64,000 nt of DNA from Sphingomonas jatrophae (GTDB lineage Bacteria > Pseudomonadota > Alphaproteobacteria > Sphingomonadales > Sphingomonadaceae). This document shows, piece by piece, positions 1 through 9,374 of the stretch. The notes beneath the pieces are model-generated. The model saw nothing but the letters and a program-made list of their open reading frames with translations. It was not told the DNA's origin and did not search any database. Where the stretch lies: contig NZ_FOZG01000001.1 in the NCBI RefSeq assembly GCF_900113315.1, positions 310,001-374,000 on the forward strand, in the 5' to 3' direction. Numbering within the stretch: position 1 is the first letter of the stretch; each line of letters opens with the position of its first letter. The translations under genes were made by a program, and so were the position numbers.

Positions 1-4
1 TGAC

Positions 5-1195
5 ATGGCAGACCCGCACGGCTCACCGCAACCGCGTATCTCCTTCGGCAGGCGTGGCGCGCTTGCCGGCGCGCTGTCGCTCATGGCGCTGGCGGGCTGT
101 ACCACCGTCGTGCCGCGCGGCGCCCCCCCGCCGGACCGCGCGCCGCCGCCCGGACGGCCGCAGCCGACGCAGCCCGGTCAGCTGCCGAGCGATGCGCAGC
201 GCCACCGCGTCGCGCTGCTCGTGCCGCTGTCCGGCGGCAATGCGGGTGTGGGCCAGTCCATAGCCAATGCCGCCACCATGGCGCTGCTCGACACGGGTGG
301 CACGAAGGTGCGCATCACCACCTACGATACGGCGCTGGGTGCGGGGGCAGCGGCGGCGCGGGCGCTGGCGGATGGCAATCGCCTGATCCTCGGACCGCTG
401 CTGGCGGAGGATGTGCGTGCAGTGGCGCCTGCCGCGCGGGCGGCGGGCGTACCGGTGATCGCCTTCTCCAACGACGCCTCGGTCGCGGGCAACGGCACCT
501 ATCTGATGGGCTTCTCTCCCGCTCAGTCGATCGAGCGGGTGGTGGCCTATGCGCGCTCGCGCGGCATGACCCGCTTTGCAGGTTTGGTGCCCGGCGGCAT
601 CTACGGCCGCACCGCTTCCGCCGTGCTGATCCGCGCGGTGGAGCAGGCGGGCGGCAGCGTCGCGGCGATGCAGACCTATGAGCGGCAGCCGCAGGCCATC
701 GCTGCTGCCGTCGCGCGGCTGGGCCGCGAACCTTATGACGCCGTGCTGATCGCCGATGGCGCACGCGTGGCGATCCAGGCGGCGCCGCTGGTCCGGCGTG
801 GCGGCGGCGCGAAGGCAAAGCTCCTCGGCACCGAATTGTGGGAGACGGATCCGGCCATGGCGACGTCGGCGGCGCTGAACGGCGCTTGGTTCGCCAGCGT
901 TTCGGACACGATGTACCGCCAGCTCTCGACCAAATATCGCGCCCGCTACGGCAAGGGACCATATCGGCTGGCGAGCCTCGGCTATGATGCGGTGCTGCTG
1001 ACGGTACGCATCGCCAGCGAGTGGCGGGTCGGCACGCCATTCCCAGCGCGGGAGCTGACCGAATCCGGTGGCTTTGCCGGGGTGGACGGGGCCTTCCGAT
1101 TCCGCCGTGACGGCATCGCCGAACGCGCGCTGGAGGTGAACGAGGTTGGCGGCGGCAAGGTCAGCACCGTGTCGCCCGCACCACGCGGCTTCTAG
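5..1195 (+). CDS. LppC/LpoA-like envelope lipoprotein (penicillin-binding-protein activator family)
   Basis: The 396-aa product has a basic N-terminus, a hydrophobic stretch and a lipobox (LALAGC-type, Cys near residue 32), so it should be an acylated lipoprotein. A Pro-rich linker (about residues 36-60) leads into a type I periplasmic-binding fold: RVALLVPLSG near residue 68, then a ligand-loop sequence with GPLL and FSNDASV. The family is annotated as penicillin-binding protein activator (LpoA-like) and usually lies beside rsmI. The upstream neighbour is outside the window. The stop overlaps the convergent hemW stop through a shared CTAG. The ATG at base 5 is the first visible start, and an earlier one cannot be excluded. 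Confidence 0.8.
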   Translation: MADPHGSPQPRISFGRRGALAGALSLMALAGCTTVVPRGAPPPDRAPPPGRPQPTQPGQLPSDAQRHRVALLVPLSGGNAGVGQSIANAATMALLDTGGTKVRITTYDTALGAGAAAARALADGNRLILGPLLAEDVRAVAPAARAAGVPVIAFSNDASVAGNGTYLMGFSPAQSIERVVAYARSRGMTRFAGLVPGGIYGRTASAVLIRAVEQAGGSVAAMQTYERQPQAIAAAVARLGREPYDAVLIADGARVAIQAAPLVRRGGGAKAKLLGTELWETDPAMATSAALNGAWFASVSDTMYRQLSTKYRARYGKGPYRLASLGYDAVLLTVRIASEWRVGTPFPARELTESGGFAGVDGAFRFRRDGIAERALEVNEVGGGKVSTVSPAPRGF

Positions 1196-2346
1196 GCGAG
1201 CAACTCGCCGATCACGGCATTCAGCACCGGCATGCCGGCGGCGGTGACGATCAGCCGCGTGCCCTCCCGCCGCACGAGGCCAAGCGACTGCAGACGCGCA
1301 GCCTTGGTCTCGTCGAGCGGGGCGGCGGCGCCTGCGGTGGCGGCGATCGCGGCGAGATCGGCGCCTTCCGTCAGCCGCAGGCCCATCATCAGCGCCTCGG
1401 TCGCACGTTCTTTGGAGTCGAGCAGGGTTTCCTCTTGCAATCCATGCCCCTGCGCATCGACCCGCGTCAGCCAGTTTTCCGGCTTGCGATGCCGCACGGT
1501 GGCGACCCGCCCGCGCCGCCCATGGGCGCCGGGGCCGATCCCGGCATAATCCTGCCCCCGCCAGTAGACGAGGTTGTGCCGGCTCTCTTCACCCAGACGG
1601 GCGTGGTTCGACACCTCATAGGCGGGCAGGCCGGCGGCCTCCGTCATCGCGCGGGTCATTGCGAACAGGTCGGCGGCGACATCCTCGTCGGGGATCGTCA
1701 GAAGGCCCTTGGCGGCGAGCGTGGCGAAGCGCGTGCCCGGCTCAACCGTCAGCTGATAGAGCGAAAGATGCCCGGTGCCGAAGGCAAGCGCGCGGGCAAG
1801 CTCCGCCTCCCACGCCGCAAGCGACTGATCCGGCCGCGCATAGATCAGGTCGAAACTGACCCGGCGGAAGCTCGCCTGTGCGGTGTCGAGCGCTGCCAGT
1901 CCTTCCGCCAGTCCATGGGCGCGGCCGAGGAAGCGTAGCGCGGTGTCGTCGAGCGCCTGTAGACCGAGGCTGACGCGATTGACCCCGGCAGCGGCGAGAT
2001 CGGCAAAGCGCGCCGCTTCGACCGAGGAGGGATTGGCCTCCAGCGTGATCTCAGCACCGGGCAGCAGCCCGAATCGCGCGTCCGCCGCCTCGATCAGAGC
2101 CGCCACCGTGGCGGGCGGCATCAGCGACGGCGTTCCGCCACCGAAGAAGATCGAGCCGAGCTTGCGGCCGGGCAGCATCGACGATTCATACGCAAGATCC
2201 GCAAGAAGCGATTTCTGCCAGAGCTGCTGATCTACGGAAGTCCTGACATGACTGTTAAAGTCACAGTAAGGACATTTAAGGACGCAGAACGGCCAGTGAA
2301 TGTATAAGGCTAGCGGCGCTTCGGGTTGAACTGACGGCGCGGTCAT
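1192..2346 (-). CDS. hemW: Radical SAM heme chaperone HemW
   Basis: This 384-aa protein carries the radical SAM cluster motif CVLKCPYCDFNSH near residue 21 (CxxxCxxC) preceded by LYIHWPFC, the diagnostic opening of HemW. SIFFGGGTPSLM and a C-terminal HemN-like domain follow. HemW is a heme-binding chaperone often misnamed oxygen-independent coproporphyrinogen oxidase. rdgB and rph lie upstream on the same strand, which is the usual alphaproteobacterial order, but here a CAP-domain gene on the opposite strand interrupts the string. The ATG at 2346 fits the family start. Confidence 0.93.
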   Translation of the reverse strand: MTAPSVQPEAPLALYIHWPFCVLKCPYCDFNSHVRTSVDQQLWQKSLLADLAYESSMLPGRKLGSIFFGGGTPSLMPPATVAALIEAADARFGLLPGAEITLEANPSSVEAARFADLAAAGVNRVSLGLQALDDTALRFLGRAHGLAEGLAALDTAQASFRRVSFDLIYARPDQSLAAWEAELARALAFGTGHLSLYQLTVEPGTRFATLAAKGLLTIPDEDVAADLFAMTRAMTEAAGLPAYEVSNHARLGEESRHNLVYWRGQDYAGIGPGAHGRRGRVATVRHRKPENWLTRVDAQGHGLQEETLLDSKERATEALMMGLRLTEGADLAAIAATAGAAAPLDETKAARLQSLGLVRREGTRLIVTAAGMPVLNAVIGELLA

Positions 2347-2378
2347 GGGCGGCTCGGGCGAGTGTTTGCGAGGCGCAT

Positions 2379-2948
2379 ATGGCGAGTGGAAATGTCGGGC
2401 GAAAGCTGGCGGCGGCGGTGGTGCTGGTCGTGCTCACCACGGCGGCGGCCCCGGTCCGATTGATCGAGTGGCGCACGGCGTGGCCGCAGGCGCCCCGCGC
2501 GCCCGAGACGATGCGCTCTGCCATGCTGGAGGGGCACAATCGCGCCCGGGCAGAGCTGGGCCAGCCGGCGCTGGAATGGGATGAGCGCCTGGCGCGTGAT
2601 GCAGACGCCTATGCGCTCGACCTCGCCCGTACCAACCGGTTCGAGCATGCTGCGCAGGACGGCTGGAACCCGCAGGGCGAGAATCTGTGGCGCGGTACGC
2701 GCGGTGCGTTCCGGTTCGAGGAAATGGTCGGTCACTGGATCTCGGAACGGCGCAACTGGAAGCGCGGGCGGACGCCCGATTTCTCGCTTACCGGGCAGTG
2801 GGGCGACGTCGGCCATTACACGCAGATCGTCTGGCGCGGCACCAAGCGCGTCGGCTGCGGCATCGCGACAGGTGCACAGGCCGACGTGCTGGTCTGCCGC
2901 TATTGGCCCGCCGGCAACGTCATGGGCGTGGACGGGCTGACGAGCTGA
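2379..2948 (+). CDS. Secreted CAP-domain (SCP/PR-1-like) protein
   Basis: The 189-aa product has a hydrophobic N-terminal segment (about residues 9-24) compatible with a signal peptide. A full CAP domain follows: EGHNRARAELG, then GENLWRG, then HYTQIVWRGTKRVGCG and a final CRYWPAGN. The cavity His/Glu residues of the CAP family are present. Bacterial CAP proteins are extracellular or periplasmic and mostly uncharacterised. The gene sits alone on the plus strand between hemW and rdgB, so it looks inserted into an otherwise conserved minus-strand block. Function beyond the fold cannot be assigned. Confidence 0.85.
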   Translation: MASGNVGRKLAAAVVLVVLTTAAAPVRLIEWRTAWPQAPRAPETMRSAMLEGHNRARAELGQPALEWDERLARDADAYALDLARTNRFEHAAQDGWNPQGENLWRGTRGAFRFEEMVGHWISERRNWKRGRTPDFSLTGQWGDVGHYTQIVWRGTKRVGCGIATGAQADVLVCRYWPAGNVMGVDGLTS

Positions 2949-2958
2949 CGCCCGCGTC

Positions 2959-3609
2959 TCAGAACAGCGCGGCGACAAGCTTGCGGAACGCATCGGCGCG
3001 GTGGCTGACGCTGTGCTTGAGATCGGGGTCCAGCTCCCCGAAGGTCGCGGAATCGCCGTTGCGGACGAACATCGGATCATAGCCGAAGCCGCGATCGCCC
3101 CGCGGCGGCCAGGCCAGCATGCCGTCGACCCGGCCCTCGAACGTCTCGATGTGCCCGTCGGGCCAGCAGAGCGACAGGGCGCAGACGAAATGCGCGTCAC
3201 GCCCCGCATCGGGCCCGCGCTCCGCCAGCCGATCGTGGACGCGCTGCATGGCGACGGCGAAATCCTTGCTCTCGCCGGCCCAGCGGGCGGAGAAGATGCC
3301 GGGATCTCCGCCGAGCGCCTCGACGCACAGCCCCGAGTCATCGGCCAGCGAAGGCAGGCCGGACAAATCGGCCGCTTCCCGGGCCTTCAGCTCGGCATTG
3401 GCGGCGAAGGTGGTGCCCGTCTCCTCGGGTTCGGGCAGGCCGAGCGCGCCGGCAGACACCGTCTCGATCCCGAACGGGGCGAGCAGCGCACCGATCTCGC
3501 GCACTTTGCCGGGATTGTGCGTGGCGAGGACGAGCTTGCCCCGGCTAAGCTTGCGGTGCGGCACCGGATCGGGGCCGCTATCGTCGTCGCGCGCCAGTTC
3601 CTCGCTCAC
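2959..3609 (-). CDS. rdgB: Non-canonical purine NTP pyrophosphatase (RdgB/HAM1)
   Basis: This 216-aa enzyme should hydrolyse ITP, dITP and XTP to monophosphates, keeping deaminated purines out of nucleic acids. The HAM1 signature [14 protein letters not shown] lies near residue 26, followed by [15 protein letters not shown] and [10 protein letters not shown], and the C-terminal [10 protein letters not shown] is typical. It has about 20 extra N-terminal residues. The start is GTG at 3609, which overlaps the rph stop by 4 nt (GTGA), so the two genes are translationally coupled. Confidence 0.95.
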   Translation of the reverse strand: MSEELARDDDSGPDPVPHRKLSRGKLVLATHNPGKVREIGALLAPFGIETVSAGALGLPEPEETGTTFAANAELKAREAADLSGLPSLADDSGLCVEALGGDPGIFSARWAGESKDFAVAMQRVHDRLAERGPDAGRDAHFVCALSLCWPDGHIETFEGRVDGMLAWPPRGDRGFGYDPMFVRNGDSATFGELDPDLKHSVSHRADAFRKLVAALF

Positions 3610-4322
3610 CGGCCGGTCGCCTTGCGCTGCGCCGCGAAGATCTCGCCGCAGCCGATCCGGGCGAGCCGCAGGAGACGCAGGAGCGCTTCCTCGTCGAACG
3701 TCGCGCCTTCGGCGGTGGCCTGCACCTCGGCGATACGGCCATCGCCGGTCAGCACGAAATTGGCGTCGGCATGCGCGTTCGAATCCTCGATATAGTCGAG
3801 GTCGAGCACGGCATTGCCCTCGTGGATGCCGCAGGAGATGGCGCCGACCTGGGCGAGGATCGGATCCTCGGTGATGTCACCGGAGGCGATCAGCTTGTCG
3901 ACCGCCAGGCGCAGTGCCACCCACGCGCCCGAAATTGCCGCGGTGCGCGTGCCGCCATCGGCCTGGATCACGTCGCAATCGAGCGTGATCTGCCGCTCGC
4001 CCAGGAGCGTAAGGTCGGTCACCGCGCGGAGCGACCGGCCGATCAGCCGCTGGATCTCCTGCGTGCGGCCGGATTGCTTGCCCTTGGCCGCCTCACGGCT
4101 GCCGCGCGTGTGCGTGGCGCGGGGCAGCATGCCATATTCGGCGGTGACCCAGCCCTTGCCCTTGCCGCGCAGAAACGGTGGCACCCGCTCTTCCAGCGAA
4201 GCGGTGACGAGCACGCGCGTCTCGCCGAACGAGATCAGCGCCGAGCCTTCTGCGTGACGGGTGAATCCGGTTTCGATGCTGATCGCGCGCATCTGATCGG
4301 GAGCGCGGCCGGATGGGCGCAT
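3606..4322 (-). CDS. rph: Ribonuclease PH
   Basis: RNase PH is a phosphorolytic 3'-exoribonuclease that trims tRNA 3' ends. The 238-aa length matches the family. The N-terminus [12 protein letters not shown] and the motifs [35 protein letters not shown] and a C-terminal EVQATAEG are all present, so phosphate-binding and catalytic residues look intact. It is the first gene of an rph-rdgB operon running away from hrcA-grpE, the usual alphaproteobacterial arrangement. Confidence 0.96.
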   Translation of the reverse strand: MRPSGRAPDQMRAISIETGFTRHAEGSALISFGETRVLVTASLEERVPPFLRGKGKGWVTAEYGMLPRATHTRGSREAAKGKQSGRTQEIQRLIGRSLRAVTDLTLLGERQITLDCDVIQADGGTRTAAISGAWVALRLAVDKLIASGDITEDPILAQVGAISCGIHEGNAVLDLDYIEDSNAHADANFVLTGDGRIAEVQATAEGATFDEEALLRLLRLARIGCGEIFAAQRKATGR

Positions 4323-4426
4323 GAGGCAAGCCTTGAAGAGAGGGTCTGAAGTCGCCGCCTTAGCCCCGGCACCTGCCGAGGGGAAGCGTTCACGGCATCT
4401 TAGCGGGGATGTGCGATGGGCGCGGC

Positions 4427-5773
4427 ATGGCCAAGGCGATCTCCCTCACGCGGCACTTGGGCGGCAGGATTGCCGCGCTGCTTCTGTCGGCGCTGCTGCT
4501 CATGTGGGTGGCGCTGGCGAACGGCTATCCGCTGCTGTTCTCGGACAGCGGCACCTATTTGCGGATCGGCACGGAGCTCTATTTCCCGAACGATCGGCCG
4601 GTCACCTACGGGCTGATGCTGCTGCCGTTCGTCCGCGTCGGCGGCGTGTGGCTGGCGGTTGCGGCGCAATGTCTGGCCGCAGCGTGGCTGATCGGCCGGC
4701 TGCTGACGGTGGTTGGCATCCGGGGAGCCTGGATGCTGCCGGCGGTGGTCGCAATGCTTTGCGCCGGCACGAGCCTGCCCTGGTTCACCGGCCAGCTGAT
4801 GCCCGATGTGCTGACCGGTTTGGGCGGACTGATCGTCCTGCTGATCGTTTGCGGCTGGGATGGGCTGGCGCGGTGGGAGCGGGTGGCGCTGCCGCTGGCG
4901 CTGGCGGGCTGCGTGGCGGCGCATCTCAGCCATCTGCCGATCTTCGCCGCGACCGCCGTGGCGGCCGGCCTGCCGCGCTGGCGCCGTCCGGTCGGGGCGG
5001 GTGCGGCGCTGGTGGCGGTGATGTTCGGCCTGCTGGTCGTTTGCAGCTTCAATCTGGTGGGCGCGGGCCGGTTCGTGCCGTCCCTGCAGAGCGACGCCTT
5101 CCTGCTCGCCAAATTGCTCGATCAGCGAATGGCGCAGGCGCCGCTTGCCGAGGCGTGCGCGCAAGGCGAGCTGCCGCGATTGTGCAGCGCTCGCAAGCGG
5201 TTCGATCGTCAGGACGACCCGATGCCGGGGCAGAGCTGGCTATGGGCGCTGGACACGCCCCGTGTCGCGCTGGCCGCTGCGGACGAGCAGGCGCTCGCGG
5301 CGGAGGAGAAGGCGCTCGTCGGCCGCACGCTGAGTGCGCGATCCGGTGAGATCATCCCGATGGCGATCGCCAGCACCGCCCGCCAACTCGTTACCGCGCG
5401 GACGGGTGACGGCATCCAATATTGGGGACCGGAGATGCAGGTGCAGCAGCAGGTCGCCGCACTCGGCGACAGCGCCGCCTTTGCCGCGTCGCGCCAGCAA
5501 AACGGCAGGCTCGGCGGCATGGGCCGCGGATTGCATCTGCCCGTGGCGCTGCTCTCCGCGCTGCTGGTCTTAGTTCTGGCATGGGCGGCGTGGCGGCGGC
5601 GGGATCCGTTTGCGGGCGGGCTGATCCTCGGCACGATCGTGCTGGTAGTCGCCAATGCGGCGGTCTGCGGCATCCTCTCCGGCGTGTTCGACCGCTACCA
5701 ATCGCGCATCATCTGGGTGCTGCCGTTGATCGCGATGGTGCTGCTGGTGCGGCAGCGCCGCGCGGCGGATTGA
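4427..5773 (+). CDS. Polytopic membrane protein of unknown function
   Basis: The product is about 448 aa from the ATG at 4427 (454 aa from an ATG at 4409). It has roughly nine or ten hydrophobic segments spread over its length. After the first membrane helix there is a soluble motif FSDSGTYLR and then NDRPVTYG, which resembles the acidic first loop of GT-C type glycosyltransferases or PMT-like proteins. I do not recognise a family firmly. A soluble region of about 120 residues (about residues 215-335) separates the two membrane halves. It lies between rph and hrcA, where most relatives have no gene, 34 nt before hrcA on the same strand, so co-transcription is possible. Confidence 0.6.
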   Translation: MAKAISLTRHLGGRIAALLLSALLLMWVALANGYPLLFSDSGTYLRIGTELYFPNDRPVTYGLMLLPFVRVGGVWLAVAAQCLAAAWLIGRLLTVVGIRGAWMLPAVVAMLCAGTSLPWFTGQLMPDVLTGLGGLIVLLIVCGWDGLARWERVALPLALAGCVAAHLSHLPIFAATAVAAGLPRWRRPVGAGAALVAVMFGLLVVCSFNLVGAGRFVPSLQSDAFLLAKLLDQRMAQAPLAEACAQGELPRLCSARKRFDRQDDPMPGQSWLWALDTPRVALAAADEQALAAEEKALVGRTLSARSGEIIPMAIASTARQLVTARTGDGIQYWGPEMQVQQQVAALGDSAAFAASRQQNGRLGGMGRGLHLPVALLSALLVLVLAWAAWRRRDPFAGGLILGTIVLVVANAAVCGILSGVFDRYQSRIIWVLPLIAMVLLVRQRRAAD

Positions 5774-5807
5774 GCGGCCGGCCGCGACGCCCTACATTCC
5801 GGCGGCA

Positions 5808-6845
5808 ATGACGACGCCGCCGATCAGCGAACTGACGACCCGCGCCCGCGAGGTGTTCCGCGTGGTGGTGGAGGGATATCTCGGCACGGGCCAACCGGTC
5901 GGCTCGCGCACCATCTCGCGCCTGGCGGGGCTCAGCCTCTCGCCCGCCTCGATCCGCAACGTGATGCAGGATCTGGTGGAACTCGGCCTACTGGAAAGCC
6001 CGCATACGAGCGCCGGCCGCGTCCCCACCGAACAGGGGCTGCGCCTGTTCGTCGACGGCATGATGCAGGCGACGGCGCCCAGCGCCGAGGAGCAGGCGCA
6101 GATCGAATCGCGCGTGCGTGGACCGGTCGAGGACGCGCTGGCGGCGGCCTCCGCCACCCTGTCAGGCCTCTCGGCCTGCGCCGGCATCGTGCTGGTGCCC
6201 GCACGCGAACCGGTGCTGCGTCAATTCGCCTTCGTCCCGCTCTCGCCCAACCAGGCGATCGCCGTTCTGGTGGGGGCGGACGGGACGGTGGAGAATCGCG
6301 TCGTCGATCTCCCGCCCGGCATCTCGCCTGCCGCGCTGACGGAGGCGGCGAATTACATCAACGCCCGGCTGGCCGGCCGCACGCTGCGCGAGGCCGAGGC
6401 GCTGCTGCATAGCGAGATCGATCGCGGGCAGGCGGCGCTGGATGCTGCAGCGGCCGAACTGATCGGCCGTGGTCTCGCCCGTTGGTCCGAGGATGGGGCG
6501 AGCCGACCGGTGCTGATCGTCCGCGGCGCCGCCAATCTGATCGACCCTGCCGCGGCCGCCGATCTGGAGCGGGTGCGCCAGCTGCTCGACGAGATCGAGG
6601 GCAAGGCCGAAATTGCCCGCCTGCTCGATTCCGCGCGGCTCGGCCGAGGCATGAAGATCTTCATCGGTTCCGAAAACAAGCTGTTCTCGCTGTCCGGCTC
6701 GTCCGTCATCGCCGCGCCCTATCGCGGCGGGGACGGTCAGGTGGTCGGCGTGGTCGGCGTGATCGGACCGACGCGGTTGAACTATGCCCGGGTCGTGCCC
6801 ATGGTGGATTTCACCGCACAGGCACTGACGAGATTAATGGCATGA
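5808..6845 (+). CDS. hrcA: Heat-inducible transcription repressor HrcA
   Basis: HrcA represses groESL-type heat-shock operons by binding CIRCE operators. The 345-aa protein begins with a winged-helix domain (ELTTRAREVFRVVVEGYL, VGSRTISR, LSPASIRNVMQDL, SPHTSAGRVPTEQGLR) followed by the GAF-like HrcA core. No CIRCE inverted repeat is visible just upstream, so this copy is probably not autoregulated through CIRCE. Its last codons overlap the grpE start by 4 nt (ATGA), giving a coupled hrcA-grpE pair. Confidence 0.96.
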   Translation: MTTPPISELTTRAREVFRVVVEGYLGTGQPVGSRTISRLAGLSLSPASIRNVMQDLVELGLLESPHTSAGRVPTEQGLRLFVDGMMQATAPSAEEQAQIESRVRGPVEDALAAASATLSGLSACAGIVLVPAREPVLRQFAFVPLSPNQAIAVLVGADGTVENRVVDLPPGISPAALTEAANYINARLAGRTLREAEALLHSEIDRGQAALDAAAAELIGRGLARWSEDGASRPVLIVRGAANLIDPAAAADLERVRQLLDEIEGKAEIARLLDSARLGRGMKIFIGSENKLFSLSGSSVIAAPYRGGDGQVVGVVGVIGPTRLNYARVVPMVDFTAQALTRLMA

Positions 6846-7372
6846 CCGACGATACCGAGATCAAGACCCCGGAGAACGAGGCCGAAACGCCCGAGACGCA
6901 GGCGGAGGCGCCCGCCACCGCCCGGCTGGAGGCGGAGCTGGAGAAGCTGCGCCAGGACGTGCTCTACGCCCAGGCGGAGACGCAGAATGTCCGCCGCCGG
7001 CTGGAGCGCGAAAAGGCGGATGCGACCGCTTATGCCTCCACCAAGTTCGCCCGCGACATGCTGTCCGTGGCCGACAACCTGTCCCGCGCGCTTGCCGCCA
7101 TTCCGGCGGAGCTGCGCGAGGATGAGAAGATGAAGGGCCTCGTCACCGGCCTCGACGCCACCGGGCGGGAGCTGGACAACGTGTTCAGCCGGCACGGCGT
7201 GACGAAGATCGAGGCGATGGGCCAGAAGCTCGACCCCAATCGCCATCAGGCGATGGTGGAGCTGCCGTCCGACCAGGAGCCCGGCACCATCGTGCAGGAG
7301 ATGCAGGCCGGCTACATGTTGCGCGATCGCCTGCTGCGGCCCGCTCTGGTGGGCGTCGCGCGCGAGGGCTGA
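6842..7372 (+). CDS. grpE: Nucleotide exchange factor GrpE
   Basis: This is the 176-aa co-chaperone that drives ADP release from DnaK. A negatively charged N-terminal tail leads into a long coiled coil (LEAELEKLRQDVLYAQAETQNVRRRLER), then the core with DNLSRAL, VFSRHGVTKIEAMGQ, DPNRHQAM and GYMLRDRLLRPALVGVA, all typical. The start was chosen at 6842 because it lies in the ATGA overlap with hrcA. An in-frame upstream extension is just the hrcA shadow. dnaK is not in the window. Confidence 0.97.
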   Translation: MTDDTEIKTPENEAETPETQAEAPATARLEAELEKLRQDVLYAQAETQNVRRRLEREKADATAYASTKFARDMLSVADNLSRALAAIPAELREDEKMKGLVTGLDATGRELDNVFSRHGVTKIEAMGQKLDPNRHQAMVELPSDQEPGTIVQEMQAGYMLRDRLLRPALVGVAREG

Positions 7373-7495
7373 AGCCGACGCCCGGCATCGGCCTGTGATG
7401 CCAGGCACTGACGGGGCCTGTCCCTCTGCCGCAAGGCACTTGCATCCGCCCGGGTGACCTCCGATGGTCCACCCCGGCGGTGCGCGAGGGGGATC

Positions 7496-9373
7496 ATGGC
7501 CCGGCCGATAGACATTCACCTGCCCGGCGGGACGATCCTGCTGACGCCGCCAGGGCTGCTGCCCGATCGCCTGATCGGCAGCAAGTTCGCCGTCCGAGAT
7601 GGACGCGCGCTGATCCGGCTGCGCGCGAGCGCGACAGGGCTGTCCGATCTCCGCCGTGCGTTCCACCTGCTCGGGCTGCACGTCGATCCCCGGTTTGCGG
7701 GCGATCTGGGCCTGATCGGTGCGCTAGAGCAGGCGGTCGCCCGCCGCCGTCTCGACCTCCACTGGTTGCCCGAAGACTGCGCCGGCGAGGTGACGCCGCG
7801 CGCCGACCTGCGGGACCGCGTTCCCCGTCATGTGCGTGACTGGTTCGCCGCCGAGAAGGTGCGCGAAGCGCTGACCCGCGCGCGTCCGCGGATGCGGCGC
7901 AAATATGATCGCCTGATGGAGCAACTGCTCGAGCCCAAGCACCTGGTTGTCGCGCTGCCGCTGATCCTCGATCTAGCCGAGCCCAAGGGCGGCGGCGAGC
8001 TGCTGGCATTCGCCTTCTCGGCCGGTCGCTGGGAAGGGCCGACTGCGATGGAGGCGCTGGCCAAGGCCACGGCCGAGTGCATCGTTGCCGATGACGAACG
8101 CATGCTGGAGCGGGCGGCGGATGCCTATGCCGACGCGCTGACCGCCCTTGATTCGCTGGTGCTCGGCCGCTTCGTCGCCCGGCTGGGCACCAAGGGCATC
8201 CAGCCCAACGCTCCGCCGGTCGAGAGCAAGATCAAGGCCGCAGCCGCTCGCCCCGCGCCGCGCCCGGCGCCGGTCAGAGTGGAGCCGAAGCCGGCAGCCA
8301 AGCCCGCGCAGAAGGCGTCGATCGCAACCGAGCCGACGCCGGAGCCCAAGAAGGCCCCTGCTGCGGAGCCGGCGTGCCGCCTGACGAGCATGAAGCTGAC
8401 CTGCGAGCATGGTCGCACGGCCGGTGCGGAGAAGATCCTTGAGGTGGTGCCCAAATCCACCGCTTCGATCGGCGACAAGATCACCAGCCGGATGACGATG
8501 GCGGGCGGGTGCGGCAGCCATCCGTCCTACGCGATCGACGGCTTCTTCACCTACCGTGGCAAGGGCGCGACGTTCGACTTCCTTGCCAAGACCTTCGATG
8601 CGTCCATCCGTGGGCTGTTCTCGTTGAAGAACGTCACGCCCCACACCTACTCGGTTTCAGGCAACGCGTGCGCAGGCGGGGACACCTACCAGGTGCGCGC
8701 CTATCCGCCCGGCCAGATCTCCGGCAAGTTCGACGTCAGCGGCTTCGTCGAGCGGATTGCCGACGCGCTGAAATACCTGCCGATGGCACCCGATTCGCCA
8801 CTGAAGCTCCTGCGCGGCGCGATCACCTATGCCGGCGCCTGGAAGGAAGACGAAGGTAGCTGGAAGGCCTTCTACGAGATGTCGGTGGGCGGCGGCTACG
8901 ATCCGCTGGTCGGGCTGGTGTATGACGGCCCGGTCTATCCGGTGACGCTCGTGCCCGGCTTCATGAGCAAGTGGGGCGTCGAGGCGGGCCTATTCTGGGA
9001 TATCGCGCTGGGCGTCGGCCTCAGCGTGACAGCTGTGGGCAAATATTGGCCGCACGACAACAAGACCGCCTGGAACGATCTGAAGGTGGAAGGCGGCGGT
9101 GCTGCGAGCGGCGGCTTCTCCCTCAGGCTCGAATTGTGCAGCCCCAAAGTAGTCAAGGCAGCGATCAAGGGCACGATCGGCGTGGAGGCGAAGGCGAGCT
9201 CCACGTCCACGCGCAACAGCCCGAACATCGAACTGGAGTTCAACATGCAGTTCACCGGGGCGAAGGGCATCATCACCCTGGCGGCCGCTTTCGAGCTGCT
9301 CGAGTGGAACCGCGAGTTCCAGCTGCTCCAGCCACGCCCGCTGTTCGATCCTCCCTTGAAGAAGACCCTCTGA
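7496..9373 (+). CDS. Large two-domain protein of unknown function
   Basis: From the ATG at 7496 (preceded by a purine-rich GCGAGGGGG) the product is 625 aa. The N-terminal half (about residues 1-240) is charged and probably mixed alpha/beta with no membrane segment or signal peptide. A Pro/Ala/Lys linker of about 60 residues follows, rich in KPAAKP-type repeats. The C-terminal half (from about residue 300) opens with KLTCEHGR...EVVP and has a GGCGSHP motif plus several Gly-rich, beta-like stretches. From memory these motifs recall uncharacterised proteins near type VI secretion or polymorphic-toxin loci, but no VgrG, Hcp or PAAR gene is visible. The stop is immediately followed by the next start, so it heads a three-gene unit. 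Confidence 0.7.
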   Translation: MARPIDIHLPGGTILLTPPGLLPDRLIGSKFAVRDGRALIRLRASATGLSDLRRAFHLLGLHVDPRFAGDLGLIGALEQAVARRRLDLHWLPEDCAGEVTPRADLRDRVPRHVRDWFAAEKVREALTRARPRMRRKYDRLMEQLLEPKHLVVALPLILDLAEPKGGGELLAFAFSAGRWEGPTAMEALAKATAECIVADDERMLERAADAYADALTALDSLVLGRFVARLGTKGIQPNAPPVESKIKAAAARPAPRPAPVRVEPKPAAKPAQKASIATEPTPEPKKAPAAEPACRLTSMKLTCEHGRTAGAEKILEVVPKSTASIGDKITSRMTMAGGCGSHPSYAIDGFFTYRGKGATFDFLAKTFDASIRGLFSLKNVTPHTYSVSGNACAGGDTYQVRAYPPGQISGKFDVSGFVERIADALKYLPMAPDSPLKLLRGAITYAGAWKEDEGSWKAFYEMSVGGGYDPLVGLVYDGPVYPVTLVPGFMSKWGVEAGLFWDIALGVGLSVTAVGKYWPHDNKTAWNDLKVEGGGAASGGFSLRLELCSPKVVKAAIKGTIGVEAKASSTSTRNSPNIELEFNMQFTGAKGIITLAAAFELLEWNREFQLLQPRPLFDPPLKKTL

Positions 9374-9374
9374 C

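Noticed and set aside
5774-5807. CIRCE operator before hrcA
   Set aside because: No TTAGCACTC-N9-GAGTGCTAA-like repeat is present; only a GGCCGGCC palindrome is seen.
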